DNA of 64,000 nt, from positions 744,001-808,000 of the forward strand of contig NZ_VYRZ01000002.1 of assembly GCF_008710705.1 (NCBI RefSeq), in the 5' to 3' direction. The notes beneath the pieces are model-generated. The model searched no databases. It saw nothing but the letters and a program-made list of their open reading frames with translations, and had not been told where the DNA came from. The position numbers and the translations under genes are program-made. Of the stretch, positions 62,465 to 64,000 are shown piece after piece (within the stretch, counting starts at the first letter, position 1; every line of letters begins with the position of its first letter). The DNA comes from Microbacterium radiodurans. Its GTDB lineage: Bacteria > Actinomycetota > Actinomycetes > Actinomycetales > Microbacteriaceae.

Positions 62465-64000
62465 ATGCCCGAAACCAGCCGCGCGACACCCGATGGCTTC
62501 GTGCGCGTCCGCGGGGCGCGCGAGAACAACCTGCGCAACGTCGACGTCGATGTGCCGCGCGACGCGATCGTCGCGTTCACCGGTGTTTCGGGCTCGGGCA
62601 AGTCGTCGCTCGCCTTCGGCACGATCTTCACCGAGGCGCAGCGGCGATATCTCGAATCCGTGGCGCCCTACGCGCGTCGCCTGATTCAGCAGGGCCACAA
62701 CCCGCACGTCGACTCGATCACCGGTCTGCCGCCGGCCGTCGCGCTGCAGCAGCGCCGCGGCGCACCCAGCTCGCGCTCCAGCGTCGGAACGGTCACGACG
62801 CTGTCGAATTCGCTGCGGATGCTGTTCTCCCGCGCGGGCACATTCCCCCCGGGCTTCACGGAGCGGCTCGACTCCGACGCCTTCTCCCCCAACACGGCCG
62901 CCGGCGCCTGCCCCGAGTGCCACGGTGTCGGTGTCGCGCACACCGTCACCGAGGAGACGCTCGTGCCCGATCCGTCCCTCAGCATCCGGGACGGCGCCAT
63001 CGCCGCGTGGCCGGGCGCGTGGCAGGCGAAGAACCTGCGCGACATCACCATCGCCCTCGGCTACGACGTGGATCGTCCGTGGCGCGAGCTGAGCGCCGCG
63101 GATCGCGAGTGGCTCCTCTTCACCGACGAGCAGCCGGTCATGGAGATCACGCCGCAGCGCGACCGCGTTGCGAAGCCCTACAAGGGCATGTTCTGGAGCG
63201 CGAAGAAGTACGTGTTCCACACGCTGTCGGATTCGAAGAGCGCCACGATGCGCGAGCGGGTGCTGCAGTTCGTCCGCACGGGTGTCTGCCCGCTGTGTGG
63301 TGGCTCGGGGCTGCGCCGCGAGGCGCTCGCCGTCACCTTCGCCGGCCGCACCATCGCGGAGCTGAACGCCCTGCCCATGAGCGAACTGGCCAAGGTCCTC
63401 CGTCCGACGGCGTCGTTGACGGATGCTGCGCCCGCACTCCCCACGTCGGCCTCCGGCGAGCGGACCGACGTCGCCGTGGCCATCGCCGCCGACCTCCTGG
63501 CCCGCATCGAGGTTCTCACCGACCTGGGGCTCGGGTACCTCGGACTCGGTCGGGTCACGACGACCCTGTCACCGGGCGAGATGCAGCGTCTGCGTCTGGC
63601 GAGGCAGCTGCGATCGGGCCTGTTCGGCGTCGTCTACGTGCTCGACGAGCCCTCCGCCGGACTCCACCCCGCGGATGCGGAGCCGCTGCTCGACGTGCTG
63701 CAGCGGTTGACCGCCTCGGGCAACTCCGTCTTCGTCGTCGAGCACAACATGGACGTCGTGCGCGGCGCCGACTGGATCGTCGACGTCGGACCGGGAGCGG
63801 GAGAGGGTGGCGGCGAGGTCCTCTACAGCGGCGCGGTCGACGGCCTCGCCGCTGTCGCGGCATCCGTGACACGGCCGTTCCTCTTCACCGACGGCGACCG
63901 GGACGCCGCCGAGACGCGGACTGTGCGCGCCCCGAGCGGTTGGCTGAGCCTCGAAGGCGTGTCACTGCACAACCTCGACGACGTCGACGCGGCGTTCCCG
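62465..64000 (+). CDS. UvrA-like ATPase, C-terminus cut by window edge
   Basis: A UvrA-family ABC ATPase; 512 residues are visible before the right edge. The first Walker A is GVSGSGKSSLAFG. YLESVAPYARRL is the UvrA block, zinc-binding Cys pairs occur at CPECHGVG and CPLCGGSG, the ABC signature is TLSPGEMQRLRLARQL, and Walker B is VYVLDEPSAGLHPAD. The N-terminal module is shorter than in housekeeping UvrA and lacks most of the UvrB-binding insertion. It therefore looks like a UvrA2/DrrC-type paralogue linked to drug or damage tolerance in relatives. The ATG at 62465 gives MPETSRATPDGF. Confidence 0.9.
   Translation, partial: MPETSRATPDGFVRVRGARENNLRNVDVDVPRDAIVAFTGVSGSGKSSLAFGTIFTEAQRRYLESVAPYARRLIQQGHNPHVDSITGLPPAVALQQRRGAPSSRSSVGTVTTLSNSLRMLFSRAGTFPPGFTERLDSDAFSPNTAAGACPECHGVGVAHTVTEETLVPDPSLSIRDGAIAAWPGAWQAKNLRDITIALGYDVDRPWRELSAADREWLLFTDEQPVMEITPQRDRVAKPYKGMFWSAKKYVFHTLSDSKSATMRERVLQFVRTGVCPLCGGSGLRREALAVTFAGRTIAELNALPMSELAKVLRPTASLTDAAPALPTSASGERTDVAVAIAADLLARIEVLTDLGLGYLGLGRVTTTLSPGEMQRLRLARQLRSGLFGVVYVLDEPSAGLHPADAEPLLDVLQRLTASGNSVFVVEHNMDVVRGADWIVDVGPGAGEGGGEVLYSGAVDGLAAVAASVTRPFLFTDGDRDAAETRTVRAPSGWLSLEGVSLHNLDDVDAAFP

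Overview
The window looks like chromosomal DNA of a high-GC Gram-positive actinobacterium, most likely family Microbacteriaceae and probably Microbacterium. Supporting points are the G+C content (about 70% by eye), strong third-position GC bias, a dcw cluster with sepF, yggT and wag31 but no ftsA, PASTA kinase and GarA signalling, class II DAHP synthase, and a gene order close to the mycobacterial Rv2145c-Rv2187 block. No tRNA, rRNA, CRISPR array, insertion sequence or prophage was recognised. Genus level is inference.

Layout. (1) 1-5647, leftward: hisD (cut by the left edge), a membrane protein and dnaE. (2) 5695-6761, rightward: a Nudix hydrolase and a cyclodeaminase-like protein. (3) 6780-24667, leftward: rluD-type synthase, lspA, wag31, yggT, sepF, yggS, ftsZ, ftsQ, murC, murG, ftsW, murD, mraY, murF, ftsI, ftsL-like, rsmH, mraZ. 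Transcription starts at mraZ, where three AGTGG repeats form a MraZ operator. Most junctions are ATGA or GTGA overlaps. murE, expected between ftsI and murF, is absent. (4) 24831-30106: DUF3040 protein, polyprenyl diphosphate synthase, Rv2175c-like DNA-binding protein, a LysM cell-wall protein and a PknL-like PASTA kinase. (5) 30215-40951: aroG, plsC, a ROK glucokinase, fadD, def, a MinD-like ATPase and pyruvate carboxylase. (6) 41033-45914: orphan ParA, two MerR regulators (one FtsR-like), GarA, a CopC protein and dihydrolipoyl dehydrogenase. (7) 45993-54718: mixed housekeeping genes (CYTH, glutamine amidotransferase, nnrE, YihY, prepilin peptidase, L,D-transpeptidase, aldo/keto reductase, NrdI, release-factor-like protein, cold-shock protein). 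(8) 54772-61107: a galactan-utilisation operon with solute-binding lipoprotein, two permeases, a cytoplasmic GH53 and a secreted GH53 with a binding module. (9) 61293-64000: a serine hydrolase and a UvrA-like ATPase cut by the right edge.

How it fits together. Regions 3 to 5 form a cell-envelope and division neighbourhood: precursor synthesis (Mur enzymes), the septal machine (FtsZ, SepF, FtsQ, FtsL, FtsW, FtsI), polar growth (Wag31), lipid-carrier supply and Ser/Thr-kinase sensing (PknL). An FtsR-like regulator and GarA sit about 30 kb away. The galactan operon is a self-contained catabolic unit, except that it lacks an ABC ATPase and a regulator.

The least explained signals are non-coding: two homologous 66-bp palindromic elements with compensatory changes, a 9-bp-periodic GTCACA repeat array before the LysM gene, an inverted repeat before ftsZ, a near-perfect palindrome before the galactan operon, and strong enrichment of the word GGATGCC.
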